Shown: piece after piece, positions 1 to 8,842 of the stretch | Layout: each line of letters begins with the position of its first letter | Numbering within the stretch: the first letter of the stretch is position 1 | Assembly (NCBI GenBank): GCA_023379675.1 | Contig: JAMCPL010000008.1 | Coordinates: 94,720 to 158,719, forward strand | Source of the DNA: Actinomycetota bacterium | GTDB lineage: Bacteria > Actinomycetota > Acidimicrobiia > Acidimicrobiales > JAMCPL01 | Direction of reading: 5' to 3' | DNA: 64,000 bases | The notes under the pieces: model-generated | Databases searched by the model: none | The model's input: the letters and a program-made list of their open reading frames with translations, nothing else | What the model was told of the DNA's origin: nothing | Made by a program: the position numbers and the translations under genes

Positions 1-172
1 CAGGCGATCTACATCATGATCTACATCATGGGTCACATGTTCAGCATGACCGGTAACGCCACGCAATGAATAAGGCTCTCCGAGGGCGGTCTCGAGACGC
101 CGGTACAAGCCTTCACGACCGGGTACGGATACCGGTACAATAGTGGCATCTGCAGTCGTGCAGCCATTCCCT
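1..172. other. window edge, no firm gene
   Basis: Between the window edge and the stop codon of the ABC ATPase I see no supported gene. A 12-bp unit (ATCTACATCATG) occurs twice in tandem at 7-30. On the minus strand one reading frame is open from inside the ATPase gene to the edge and would read a His/Asp repeat (HDVDHDVD) there, but it has no convincing start codon. It may be the beginning of the next operon gene, cut off by the window. Confidence 0.3.
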
Positions 173-1345
173 CTACCTGCTGGGCGCCGGCTCACCGCTG
201 CTCTCCGTGACAAATAGCGGAGTTCCAGAGAGGGTAAGCCGTACGGGCTCTCCCGGAACAGCCCAACCCGCTTCCGCCGCCGGCATCATGGCAAAAAGTG
301 AATCCTTATGACCAGGAACGGATACGCCCACGCGTAACATTGCTCCAAGAAAAGTCCGGCTCGTCAAACGGCAGGATCCCACAGAATCCCGCTCAACGCT
401 AAGCGCTTCAGGCCTTACGAGAACCTCCACCGGAGTTCCTGGTGGCCAACTCAATCCGGACCCAGCCGCGCTTGGATGCACTATCGCTCCCAAGACCTGG
501 ACACATCCTCGATCTACAGCGATACCTGGCAGGCGGTTGACCGATCCTACAAAGGAAGCCACAAAGGCATTCGCCGGCTCATTATAAATCTGGAAGGGAG
601 TACCCACCTGCTGTAAACGACCATCTTTCATAACCCCTACCCTATCCGCTATCGAGAGAGCCTCCTCCTGATCGTGAGTGACAAAAACAGTGGTCGTGCC
701 TACCTCCAGCTGGATACGCCGTATCTCGTCACGCAACCTGGACCGTACGGCGGCATCGAGAGCCGACAAGGGTTCGTCGAGCAAGAGTACACTCGGTTCG
801 ATCGCCAGCGCACGCGCGAGCGCTACCCGCTGCTGCTGTCCGCCCGAGAGCTGGTGCGGGTATCGATTAGCCTCGCTGGAAAGTCCGGTAAGCTCAAGCA
901 GTTCGCTGGCTCTCCGTTTTCGCATCGCGGCGCCCACCCTACGGATACGAAGCCCGAAGGCGACATTCTCACTTGCGGTCATGTTGGGAAAGAGACTGTA
1001 AGCCTGGAACACCATACCCATATCTCGTCGATGAGCCGGTAAATGAGTGACATCTTTGTTGCCAACGACAATCCTTCCGTAATCGGCCACTTCCAAGCCT
1101 GCAAGCACGCGCAGTGCGGTAGTCTTGCCGCTGCCCGACGGACCCAGCAACGCGACCAGTTCACTCGGCTCCACTTTAAGCGAAAACCCGTCGAGGGCCA
1201 ACACTGCGCCAAACGTCCTTCGTAGATTCGACATCTCCACCGCCACACCAGCGGTACCACCCTTCCCGATGGCACTTGAGTCCTCTTGGACTTGGCGCAT
1301 ATGAATGCCTCCTAACTTGCCGGCAATATCCTCCACTATGCTCAT
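173..1345 (-). CDS. ABC transporter ATP-binding protein, PotA/phosphonate-type importer
   Basis: ATPase subunit that powers uptake by the adjacent permeases at the inner face of the membrane. Walker A (GPSGSGKT) lies at residues 68-75. It is followed by a Q-loop region, the ABC signature LSGGQQQRVALARAL and Walker B LLLDEPLSALD with a switch His (VFVTHDQEEAL). The last ~110 residues resemble a TOBE-type regulatory domain, as in the spermidine, iron and 2-aminoethylphosphonate importers. It overlaps the upstream permease by 4 bp, so the two are probably translationally coupled. The first ~30 residues are poorly conserved in character and an internal Met (16) could be the real start. The substrate cannot be told from sequence. 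Confidence 0.9.
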   Translation of the reverse strand: MSIVEDIAGKLGGIHMRQVQEDSSAIGKGGTAGVAVEMSNLRRTFGAVLALDGFSLKVEPSELVALLGPSGSGKTTALRVLAGLEVADYGRIVVGNKDVTHLPAHRRDMGMVFQAYSLFPNMTASENVAFGLRIRRVGAAMRKRRASELLELTGLSSEANRYPHQLSGGQQQRVALARALAIEPSVLLLDEPLSALDAAVRSRLRDEIRRIQLEVGTTTVFVTHDQEEALSIADRVGVMKDGRLQQVGTPFQIYNEPANAFVASFVGSVNRLPGIAVDRGCVQVLGAIVHPSAAGSGLSWPPGTPVEVLVRPEALSVERDSVGSCRLTSRTFLGAMLRVGVSVPGHKDSLFAMMPAAEAGWAVPGEPVRLTLSGTPLFVTESSGEPAPSR

Positions 1346-2337
1346 ACCTGATCCCCCTGTAATGAAATGATGCCGGTGATGTTACCACCGCCTGCATCAC
1401 CACTGGACATAGTCCTGCGGCTTGACGTAACAGCAGCGACCACCCCCAGAACGACTGTCATGCCCGCCAGCGCTATGACCGAGAGAGCCACTGCTTCAGT
1501 TGCATGCACCACTCCCACCGTTTCCAGCCACACCGGAAATGTATTGAACGACAGCAGGCTTGCCATCACATATTCACCCAGCACGAGTCCGAACGTCATG
1601 AATGCCGCACCCAGCAATGCGCCCTTCAAATTGGGCAGAAGGATGCGAGAGGTGATATGCAACCAGTTGCCACCTACGGATCTCCCTGCATCGACCATCG
1701 TACGAAGATCTAATGACCGCACGCCGCTGTCCACTATCCTGTACGCGTAAGGCATGGCCAGAACGACATATTCCAGCACCAGGATGATCGGCGTAAAAAT
1801 TATGAAGGAGGGTAAGAAGCGTAACGTACTCGATACTCCCAGCACCAGTACCACAACCGGCACCACAATCGGCAACAAGGTAATCGTATCGACGAATGGC
1901 CGCCATCTCGAAGCACGTAGGTTCACCCACAACGATGTACCGAGCGTGAAAACAACCTCAAGAACGACAGCACCCACACCGACCTCTGCCGACAGCGCTA
2001 GCGAGGACCAGAACTGGTGAGAGCTGAATGCTCTGGTATAGCCGGAAAGCGAAAAGCTGTTGTGCTTGCCTTCGAAACTGAAGCGCGCAGATGCCGCAAG
2101 TGGAACGATGAAATACAACGCCACAGCACCGAGCACCACCTTACGATATAGCCATCCATGACTCCCGACGATACCGGACGTACCCGTGCTCGATCGGGAA
2201 GCGCCGGACTTAGAATACCTGCCATGGTGATTACCGCCAGTGCGTCGCCGGTGGTGTGCAATGACCCCGTTACGGGCTTCTTGGTCTGGAAATTCATCAT
2301 CCTGGCGAACGCCGGCGCTGCCGATCAGCGTGTCCAT
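1342..2337 (-). CDS. ABC transporter permease (second)
   Basis: Inner-membrane permease subunit with about six hydrophobic segments after a polar N-terminal stretch of roughly 60 residues. The cytoplasmic EAA-type loop that contacts the ATPase is visible as DAGRSVGGNWLHITSRILLP in the C-terminal half. It overlaps the first permease by 13 bp and the ATPase by 4 bp, which indicates one operon. The long hydrophilic N-terminus is unusual, and translation may begin further in, near the first membrane segment. Family-level call (binding-protein-dependent permease of the PotB/PotC type); the substrate is unknown. Confidence 0.85.
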   Translation of the reverse strand: MDTLIGSAGVRQDDEFPDQEARNGVIAHHRRRTGGNHHGRYSKSGASRSSTGTSGIVGSHGWLYRKVVLGAVALYFIVPLAASARFSFEGKHNSFSLSGYTRAFSSHQFWSSLALSAEVGVGAVVLEVVFTLGTSLWVNLRASRWRPFVDTITLLPIVVPVVVLVLGVSSTLRFLPSFIIFTPIILVLEYVVLAMPYAYRIVDSGVRSLDLRTMVDAGRSVGGNWLHITSRILLPNLKGALLGAAFMTFGLVLGEYVMASLLSFNTFPVWLETVGVVHATEAVALSVIALAGMTVVLGVVAAVTSSRRTMSSGDAGGGNITGIISLQGDQV

Positions 2338-3239
2338 CGTGCCCTTCTGTGCTGGACAGTGCCGTAAACCACCGCAACCACTATTACCAGGACCACCATT
2401 TCAAGACCTAGGGCGTCGCCAAGATGGGCCTGGTTTGCAATGACATTACCAGATACGAAATTGCCTATCTCTATCGGTACCAGTGGTATCACGCCTCCTG
2501 CCAATGCTGCAGCGGTGGCATAAGCCGCAAACGCGTCCGCAAACAGCACGAGCAGCCCGGAAAAGAAAGTGGGTGCCAGAAGCGGTAGTCCTACATGCCG
2601 CCAGAAATGGCGCCGCTTTCCTCCAAGGCTTGCAGTGGATTCCGACCATTCCCTGCGAAGTCCTTCCACGGCAGGCAACATTACCAGTACCATCATTGGA
2701 ACAAGGAAATACTGGTAGACAATGACCAGACCGCTCACGGAATACAGGCTGAAGCCGTGCACGTAGGGATTGAAGCCAGCACCAGCCAGCAATCTTGTGA
2801 TTATGCCGAAATTACCCAAGGTTGCGATGAAGGCAAATGCAAGCGGGATGCCTCCGGTATTCGCCAGCACGGCCGATAGACTGCCGGAAACCCGCTGCAT
2901 CAGACGGCTGGGAGATGATACTATTCCCACAACGACAACCAGGCCAATCACTGCGGCAATCGTGGCTGAAACAGCGGATAGCTCGACACTGACACCAAGG
3001 GATTTCAGGTAAGCGCCTCCTGTGGCCATTCTCAGGTTCACCAAGCTGAAATGCCCGCTGTTGGAGCGGAAGGCATTTACCAGCACTCCTGCAGCAGGCA
3101 GGAAGAAGAACAGTGCCATGTAAGCCACAAGTGGCACCAGCCCTGCCACTGGATACTTCCAGATGCGCCACCCGTTTCTCACTGCCCCTGCCGTTCCCGC
3201 CACCGGATTGCTTTGCTCGCCCGGTGTCACGTCGATCAT
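2325..3239 (-). CDS. ABC transporter permease (first)
   Basis: Membrane-spanning permease of about 304 residues with around six predicted helices. The EAA loop is seen as ESTASLGGKRRHFWRHVGLP. It is the partner of the permease encoded immediately downstream, and the two would form the heterodimeric channel. Its ATG overlaps the stop codon of a 24-codon upstream ORF in an ATGA arrangement (see the separate entry), so initiation may be coupled to that ORF. Family-level call; the substrate is unknown. Confidence 0.87.
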   Translation of the reverse strand: MIDVTPGEQSNPVAGTAGAVRNGWRIWKYPVAGLVPLVAYMALFFFLPAAGVLVNAFRSNSGHFSLVNLRMATGGAYLKSLGVSVELSAVSATIAAVIGLVVVVGIVSSPSRLMQRVSGSLSAVLANTGGIPLAFAFIATLGNFGIITRLLAGAGFNPYVHGFSLYSVSGLVIVYQYFLVPMMVLVMLPAVEGLRREWSESTASLGGKRRHFWRHVGLPLLAPTFFSGLLVLFADAFAAYATAAALAGGVIPLVPIEIGNFVSGNVIANQAHLGDALGLEMVVLVIVVAVVYGTVQHRRARWTR

Positions 3240-3310
3240 CCGCTGCAGCCGCTATGCCGTAGCCCGTCCGCCAGCGGATCACCCTGCTCGCCCCGTGTCA
3301 CGCCTGCCAT
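3236..3310 (-). other. possible 24-codon leader ORF coupled to permease
   Basis: An ATG at 3310 preceded by a purine-rich GAGGGTAGG opens a 24-codon frame whose TGA overlaps the permease ATG (ATGA). Its product (MAGVTRGEQGDPLADG...) resembles the permease N-terminus (MIDVTPGEQSNPVAG...). The DNA is an imperfect duplication about 79 bp away. This is either a leader peptide or a frameshifted remnant of a duplicated 5' end. Confidence 0.35.
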
Positions 3311-3344
3311 CCTACCCTCACAGTGGGTCGTTCCCTCGAACACC

Positions 3345-4493
3345 TTACACTGATGCCCACTGGGAAACTATCAACTGCTGAGCCTTGTCGAGCTGCGCCT
3401 GGCTCGGGAAGGACACTGTCCCCTTGACCACTGGGATAGCGGCAAGCGCTGTTTTATTGACAGTACCGTCTTTGATCATGGATGGAAGCTCTGCCGGCAT
3501 CGAGTAGCCCTCCAGCCACAGATTCTGCCCTGTCGAGGAAAAGAGATACTCTTCCCATAGGCGGGCAGCCGCCGGGTTTGGAGCGTCCTTGGAGACTGCC
3601 TGTACGTAATAGGATGCATAGTGCCCGCTGCTCGGAACCAGCACCTTCCAGTCCACCTTGCCTTGGAGCCCTTTGGCGTACTGTGCCTCTAGGTAAGTCC
3701 AGTCAATCGTTACCCGGCATTGGCCACTCGCTATGCTTGAAGGTGACGCTCCAGTTGGAACGAAGTTGCCTGCTTTCGCCAGGCGCCTGAAGTACTGGAT
3801 ACCAGGTTCGATATTGTTGAATGAGCCGCCATTTGCAAGAGACGCTGCAAACACCCCGGCAAATGCTGCCCCAGCACTCTCGGGATTACCGTCCAGGCAT
3901 ACTGAGCCTTTGTACTGCGGAGAAAGCAACGAGCTGAAAGAAGTCGGCGGGTTGTGGAACACACCAGCGTTGTAACCAATAGCGATATAACCACCGTAGT
4001 CCTCCCACCAGTACCCATTGGAAGATTTCTGATCTGAAGGTATATTGGCCCACTCTGCCACTTTGTATGGCGCAAAAAGACCCTCGGAAGCACCTTGCAG
4101 TGCAAAAGACGGTCCCACGTCCACAACATCAGGAGCGTTGCCACTTCCCCTCTGGGACTTGATTGCAGCAAGTTCCTCGCCACTCGATCCATTGGGATTT
4201 TCACTGTTGATGGTTATGCCATACTTTGCCTCGAAATCCTTGATTATGGCGCCGTAATTTGCCCAGTCCGCGGGGAGTGCTATCACATTCAGGTGACCCT
4301 CCGCTTTGGCAGCCTTTACTAGGGCACTCATACCACCACAGGAATTTGCTGAAGTAGCTGTGGCCCAGCAGGCACTTCCGGAAGCCGTGTGCGCCGTAGG
4401 ACTCGTACTCGGTGACGAGCTGCAGGCCGCAAGCGTGCCGGCCGTCGCCAGTAACACAATGCCCGATAATATGCCGGGTCGTAGTTTCAACAT
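3345..4493 (-). CDS. ABC transporter substrate-binding lipoprotein
   Basis: Extracellular solute-binding protein that delivers ligand to the downstream permease pair. The N-terminus is a lipoprotein signal peptide: charged start MLKLRP, hydrophobic core, lipobox LAAC, then a Ser/Thr-rich linker. The body resembles periplasmic-binding fold proteins of the iron/spermidine/2-aminoethylphosphonate class (PDVVDVGPSFALQ, GYNAGVF, DWTYLEAQY). I place the start at 4493 rather than 4523 because AAGGAG (4504-4509) lies 10 bases upstream and the signal peptide then begins normally. First gene of the importer operon; the ligand is not determinable. Confidence 0.88.
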   Translation of the reverse strand: MLKLRPGILSGIVLLATAGTLAACSSSPSTSPTAHTASGSACWATATSANSCGGMSALVKAAKAEGHLNVIALPADWANYGAIIKDFEAKYGITINSENPNGSSGEELAAIKSQRGSGNAPDVVDVGPSFALQGASEGLFAPYKVAEWANIPSDQKSSNGYWWEDYGGYIAIGYNAGVFHNPPTSFSSLLSPQYKGSVCLDGNPESAGAAFAGVFAASLANGGSFNNIEPGIQYFRRLAKAGNFVPTGASPSSIASGQCRVTIDWTYLEAQYAKGLQGKVDWKVLVPSSGHYASYYVQAVSKDAPNPAAARLWEEYLFSSTGQNLWLEGYSMPAELPSMIKDGTVNKTALAAIPVVKGTVSFPSQAQLDKAQQLIVSQWASV

Positions 4494-4694
4494 ATATATC
4501 CATCTCCTTCCGCCCCACGTCATCGCGCGGGATCACCTGACTTGCATAACCATTGCACTTTCAACATACAGAGCCGGAATTACAAACCAGTGAACGGCAA
4601 GGGTCATTGTGGTGAAATTATGGCGAACATTCCGTGAACGGACCTCGGCTCCCGTAAAAAGGCTGTTACAGGACCGACTCGGGCGGTGCAGGTA

Positions 4695-6353
4695 TCAACG
4701 GGTAATGCGGGGAAACAACGGTGGACCCTTTATCACCTGAAGGCCCCCAGGGTAACCTCCCCACTGAAGCGCATCGGGCAAGCGCTCCTTGTCGGGAGAA
4801 CCAGTCAAGCCAATCCTGCGCCAGATTTCATCTGCAGTTGAAGGCATAGCGGGTGCAACGAGAAGGGCTATCACCCTTAGCGCTTCAAGTCCTGCCCCAA
4901 GTATATTGTCGACCTCTATGCCGGGCTCCTTGCGCCAAGGCTCCACCGTCTCGAGGGCGGAATTCACATCTCTGATCAGTTCCCACACTTCACGCAACGC
5001 ATCGTGGGGAAGGCTCCGGCTCCAGGAATCCATAGCCCGGGCGGCGGCACGACCAGCCTTGCCGGCCAGTTCGGCAGCAGCACCTGATAAGGCATCCGAG
5101 CCGGCAACCGCAATAGAGCCACCTGCAGCAGGCCCTGTAACAGTGGACCCTCCGGCAGGCTGGTTCCCGGAACCGGCCCGTGGCTCTATGCTCGGTTGCG
5201 TTCCCCGCGAGACAACTCCCGGCGAAACAGGACCTATACCTCCGCACTTGGAATTGACCACTGCTACGACCCGGGCCAGCAAGTTACCGAGATTGTTGGC
5301 CAGATCCGCATTGTAACGTTCCACCATGCCTTCATAGGAAAAGTCACCATCTGCGCCAAGCGATACGTCTCGGAGGAGGTGATACCTGACGGGATCCACA
5401 CCAAAGTCACCCGTCAGATCTCCCGGTGCAATCTGGTTCAGCCTGGACTTGGACATTTTTTCGCCCGACACCAGAAGCCAACCGTGCACAAGTACCTGAG
5501 AAGGAGGCTCCAGGCCCGCTGCAATGCACATAGCCGGCCACCATACACAGTGAAATCTCAGGATGTCCTTACCGATAACATGATGCACCACCGGCCAGAA
5601 TCGCTCCAACCTGCCATCGCCGCTTCCATAACCTATGGCTGTCAGGTAGTTCACCAGCGCGTCCGACCATACGTAAAAGACATGACCAGAGTCCCAGGGA
5701 ACTGGTACTCCCCAGGTAAGGGAAGTACGGGTAATGGAGATGTGCTTTAGCCCGCTTTTTATGAATCCAACAGCCTCGTTCCGCTTGGTGGCCGGTACCA
5801 CCGCGTCCGGATTACGTTCATACCACTCGAGCAAACGGTCCTCCAGGGCAGGCAACTCGAAGAAGTAGTTCTCCTCTTCCATCTCCTCCACTGGACGTCC
5901 ATGGTAGGGGCAATTACCGTTGTCAAGTTCACTCTCTTCGTAGTAGCTCTCACATGCAACACAGTAGGGACCCCTGTACACATCCTTCGATATATAGCCG
6001 TTCTCCTTTATCCTGCGGAAAAAACTCTGAACCGTGGTGTAGTGCCTTTCCTCAGTTGTCCTGATGAAATCGTCATTAGATATATCAAGATCTGTCCAGG
6101 CTTCTCTGAAGCGTGCAGACATCCTGTCGGTCCACTCCCTGGCAGCCACGCCGTGCTCGCATGCGGCTTCGGCCACTTTCCTGCCATGTTCGTCGGTGCC
6201 AGTAACAAAGTACACGTCGTCACCCATCATCCTGTGCAGCCTCGCCAGAGCGTCAGCTATGACCATAGTGTAGGCATGGCCTATATGCGGCGCGTCGTTT
6301 ACGTAATAGATCGGCGTAGTGATATAAAAAGATTGCACACCTGTATCGTACAA
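4695..6353 (-). CDS. metG: methionyl-tRNA synthetase
   Basis: Charges tRNA-Met with methionine in the cytosol. The HIGH-type motif is at residues ~17-24 (DAPHIGHAYT), the metal-binding knuckle is CVACE...CPYHG, and the KMSKS loop is exact (GEKMSKSRLNQ). The anticodon-binding helical domain follows. An unusual Gly/Ser/Pro/Ala-rich insertion of about 50-60 residues sits after the catalytic core, roughly residues 370-430, in a place where close relatives continue directly into helices. The initiator appears to be TTG at 6353 or GTG at 6338; neither has a strong ribosome binding site. Confidence 0.95.
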   Translation of the reverse strand: MYDTGVQSFYITTPIYYVNDAPHIGHAYTMVIADALARLHRMMGDDVYFVTGTDEHGRKVAEAACEHGVAAREWTDRMSARFREAWTDLDISNDDFIRTTEERHYTTVQSFFRRIKENGYISKDVYRGPYCVACESYYEESELDNGNCPYHGRPVEEMEEENYFFELPALEDRLLEWYERNPDAVVPATKRNEAVGFIKSGLKHISITRTSLTWGVPVPWDSGHVFYVWSDALVNYLTAIGYGSGDGRLERFWPVVHHVIGKDILRFHCVWWPAMCIAAGLEPPSQVLVHGWLLVSGEKMSKSRLNQIAPGDLTGDFGVDPVRYHLLRDVSLGADGDFSYEGMVERYNADLANNLGNLLARVVAVVNSKCGGIGPVSPGVVSRGTQPSIEPRAGSGNQPAGGSTVTGPAAGGSIAVAGSDALSGAAAELAGKAGRAAARAMDSWSRSLPHDALREVWELIRDVNSALETVEPWRKEPGIEVDNILGAGLEALRVIALLVAPAMPSTADEIWRRIGLTGSPDKERLPDALQWGGYPGGLQVIKGPPLFPRITR

Positions 6354-6403
6354 TCATTCCAGCGCCACAGCGAACACCGGCAGGGAAGAGCGGGCACTCT
6401 CGG

Positions 6404-6584
6404 TAATTTACGGATGTTCACGTAGTAAATGACATTTCACGAATGCTGGAGCCGAGGCCATGAATGATCTGATCAAACGGGTGAAGGAAACGGCATTCGG
6501 ATTCATGAGCTTTAAGAACTACCGGATTCGCTCTATGCGGGAAACGCCAACTGGTTCCTTCTCAAGGCCATCAATCCCTACTAA
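6404..6584 (+). pseudogene. degenerate ISL3-type transposase C-terminus
   Basis: A short in-frame stretch reads HVVNDISRNAGAEAMNDLIK followed by RVKETAFGFMSFKNYRIRS. This matches the typical end of ISL3-family transposases (N-x-AE-x-N-x-x-IK-x-x-KR-x-x-FGFR-x-F-x-NYR). After NYRIR the frame is broken by a small indel. The neighbouring frame then continues LYAGNANWFLLKAINPY and stops at 6582-6584, again as in ISL3 proteins. A stop codon lies just upstream and no catalytic portion is present, so this is a relic of a former insertion. Confidence 0.6.
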
Positions 6585-6954
6585 AATGCGAAGATCCGGG
6601 ATACAGTTCCCCGGCCGCCTCTTTTGCATGCCAAGCCATGGCAACATCCTCCGTGGATCACCGGACGCAAGCCCGAGCAGCTTATCCCGTCCCTCCGTCC
6701 GTAGCCGTCCACCGGACGGCTACGCATTGCAAGACGGGGAGTTGCGATGGGGTTGTCCAATCCTTGTTTTATGGATAAACAACCAGACTGCCGGAACCCC
6801 TTATGAAAGTCGTGGATACCCCTACGGGATCATGAAAAACCATCCCATACGTATCGTGTGAAGTGCTGAACCCCCTTTATATCCGAAGGGCCGCTTTACG
6901 CGTTGATATTAGATTAGGGGCGAACGATAGTGACCGACAGCTCGAAGCTTGATG
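6585..6954. other. intergenic, no gene seen
   Basis: About 370 bases between the transposase relic and the DUF167 gene with no convincing coding frame. It holds one perfect 11-bp-stem hairpin (6700-6724). It may be remaining insertion-element sequence. Confidence 0.4.
6700..6724. repeat. perfect inverted repeat, 11-bp stem
   Basis: CGTAGCCGTCC, a 3-base loop ACC, then the exact reverse complement. There is no T-tract on either side, so it is not a classic terminator. It could be an insertion-element relic or a regulator site. Confidence 0.6.
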
Positions 6955-7269
6955 CTACGAGCTGAGCCAACGGGAAAGATCAGCCTCTTGGATTCCACGA
7001 ATCCTGATGAGCTTGTTGCGACCTGTTTTCCCGGATTGGATACTTATCTGGTTACGTCGCACCTGCAACTTTCTTGCCAGAAGCGTTACGAGCGCGTCGT
7101 TGGCCTTGCCGTCGGTAGGGTGATCCTGGATATCTACGTGTAGGACATCATCCACAAATCCAGTAACACGTGTAACGCTGGCACGAGGCTTTACGTGCGC
7201 TGCGAGCACAACATAGCCTCGATCAATTGTCATATATGACGTCCATGCATGGTCATTACCAAGGCTCAT
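6955..7269 (-). CDS. DUF167 / YggU-family protein
   Basis: Small cytosolic protein of about 104 residues with the hallmark DUF167 pattern: VKPRASVTRV near residue 27, the core GKANDALVTLLARKLQVRRNQISI and SGKTGRNKLIRI towards the C-terminus. The family (YggU) has a known fold but no established function. The first ~12 residues may not be translated, since an internal Met precedes TIDRGYVV. It stands alone between the transposase relic and rsmI on the same strand. Confidence 0.85.
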   Translation of the reverse strand: MSLGNDHAWTSYMTIDRGYVVLAAHVKPRASVTRVTGFVDDVLHVDIQDHPTDGKANDALVTLLARKLQVRRNQISIQSGKTGRNKLIRIRGIQEADLSRWLSS

Positions 7270-7493
7270 ACTAGCTCATGGTAAATCAACACCCCGCACC
7301 GGACCATTGTCAGCCAATTCGGTTTTGACTATGCCATCCTGTTACGCAGGAATGGTCAGTTAGGGCCTCGCGTCGAGGTCCATCGGTGGATTCAGGTTAA
7401 GCCAACATATGATACTGGAAAGAAGAAGGTCATGATGGGAGTAACGGGGAGACCGTTGCGAGGAAGACTGGCGCGGCACATCAGTTTCATGAT

Positions 7494-8411
7494 CTATCCG
7501 CCAGCCTCTAAGAGGCGTTGCATCTCCAAAGCCATGGAATATGCCTTTCGCTTGGGTACCCCCATCCACTCCGCCACTTCTGCAGCTGCTGCGCTGACTC
7601 CCTTGCCGGTACTCAGCAGGTTCTCCAGCGCCTTCCGTACCTGGCCTTCCTCTGCTTCGTCCGTCATGGTGGATGCGCCGCCAAGGACTATGACCACCTC
7701 ACCTACCAGCGCTTGACCTGCAACCCAATCGATCGCACTGCCCAGATCTCCGCGCCAGACCTCTTCATGCAATTTGGTAAGTTCCCGGGCCACAGCCACC
7801 ATCCTGTTCGTACCGCAAATTGCCAGCAGGTCATTCAAGGTGGATGCCACCCTCCCCGGCGCTTCAAAGATTACCGTCGTACGAGAATCCCGCGCTATCG
7901 CATCCAAGCGTAGCTGGCGTTCCTTGCCCTTGCGTGGCAAGAAACCTTCCACACAGTATCTCCTTGCGTCAAGACCACTCAGCACCAGTGCTGCAGTGGC
8001 CGCATCGGGCCCTGGAACCACTGATACGTAGCAGTTGCCGGCGTAGGCCAGATCCACCAGAAACGCGCCAGGATCAGACAGTAAAGGCATGCCGGCGTCC
8101 GATACCACGGCTACACTGTTGCCCTGCAATGCCCATCCAACTATCTCGCCGGCACGCTCCCTCTCATTGTGTTCGTGCAGCGCAACCAGTCTTTTACCGG
8201 TAATCCCGGCATGGGAGAGCAGTTTCCTGGTACGTCTGGTGTCCTCGCAGCAAATTATATCTGCCTGGGACAGCGTGTCAAGAGCCCGTACCGATACGTC
8301 TCCAAGATTGCCTATAGGGGTGCCGACAAGTATTATCGCCCCTCCAGTATGCGTAGCCACAGCGTTGCTGGCGCCCACCTCTCTACCTACACCAACCTTG
8401 TCGATACGCAT
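7494..8411 (-). CDS. rsmI: 16S rRNA (cytidine1402-2'-O)-methyltransferase
   Basis: S-adenosylmethionine-dependent enzyme of the tetrapyrrole-methylase fold that 2'-O-methylates C1402 in the decoding centre of 16S rRNA. Diagnostic stretches are IILVGTPIGNLGDVSVRALD at about residue 27, CCEDTRRTRKLLSHAGI, VSDAGMPLLSDPG and PGPDAATAALVLSGL. The length (305) is slightly over the usual because of about 25 extra N-terminal residues, so a later start is possible. In many actinobacteria rsmI lies next to metG, as it nearly does here. Confidence 0.93.
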   Translation of the reverse strand: MRIDKVGVGREVGASNAVATHTGGAIILVGTPIGNLGDVSVRALDTLSQADIICCEDTRRTRKLLSHAGITGKRLVALHEHNERERAGEIVGWALQGNSVAVVSDAGMPLLSDPGAFLVDLAYAGNCYVSVVPGPDAATAALVLSGLDARRYCVEGFLPRKGKERQLRLDAIARDSRTTVIFEAPGRVASTLNDLLAICGTNRMVAVARELTKLHEEVWRGDLGSAIDWVAGQALVGEVVIVLGGASTMTDEAEEGQVRKALENLLSTGKGVSAAAAEVAEWMGVPKRKAYSMALEMQRLLEAGG

Positions 8412-8473
8412 TGGCTTCCACCACCTGTCACGGTAACCTCATACAGCATAGAGACACCCTACCGAGCACTGAC

Positions 8474-8842
8474 TCATCTGGTTTCCCGCAACTCCAGGGC
8501 GTCACCAACCGCCAGATGCCATCGTTCGAATGCACCCGTTTCCGCCTCGAGTACGTAACGCCCCCTCAAGCGTGGAAGGCCGATCCGCCACGGATACATT
8601 GTCGTAATGCTGATGACAAACAGGTTCCGATCAAGAAAGGCAACGTCTATCCCCATTTTCATGCCCAGGGTATGGACTGCTCGAGTATGCGGAAAGAGCA
8701 TGGCACCGTCGTAGGATTTCCTCCCAAGCAGTCCTACCGAGCGCTTGAAAAATCCATCCATTACCTCCACTGAGCTTAGAACAGCACCGCTACGTAACAA
8801 CCAGTAACCGCTAGCATTCGATGATGATCGTACATCAGACAT
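8474..8842 (-). CDS. DUF192 family protein
   Basis: Small protein (122 residues) of the DUF192 family. It carries the typical segments RSVGLLGRKSYDGAMLFP, HTLGMKMGIDVAFLD and the closing GAFERWHLAVGDALEL. Relatives are often secreted or lipid-anchored, but no signal peptide is obvious here. The start overlaps the end of ychF by 8 bases, suggesting co-transcription. The biochemical role of the family is not established. Confidence 0.85.
   Translation of the reverse strand: MSDVRSSSNASGYWLLRSGAVLSSVEVMDGFFKRSVGLLGRKSYDGAMLFPHTRAVHTLGMKMGIDVAFLDRNLFVISITTMYPWRIGLPRLRGRYVLEAETGAFERWHLAVGDALELRETR

Noticed and set aside
674-1042. 122-codon frame on the plus strand
   Set aside because: Lies wholly inside the ABC ATPase gene on the other strand and has no family resemblance.
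4524-4694. Riboswitch upstream of the ABC importer
   Set aside because: No conserved core of TPP, SAM, cobalamin or other known riboswitches could be recognised.
6460-6861. 133-codon plus-strand frame as an intact gene
   Set aside because: Only the first ~30 codons resemble a transposase; after the indel it is random read-through, so I call a relic instead.
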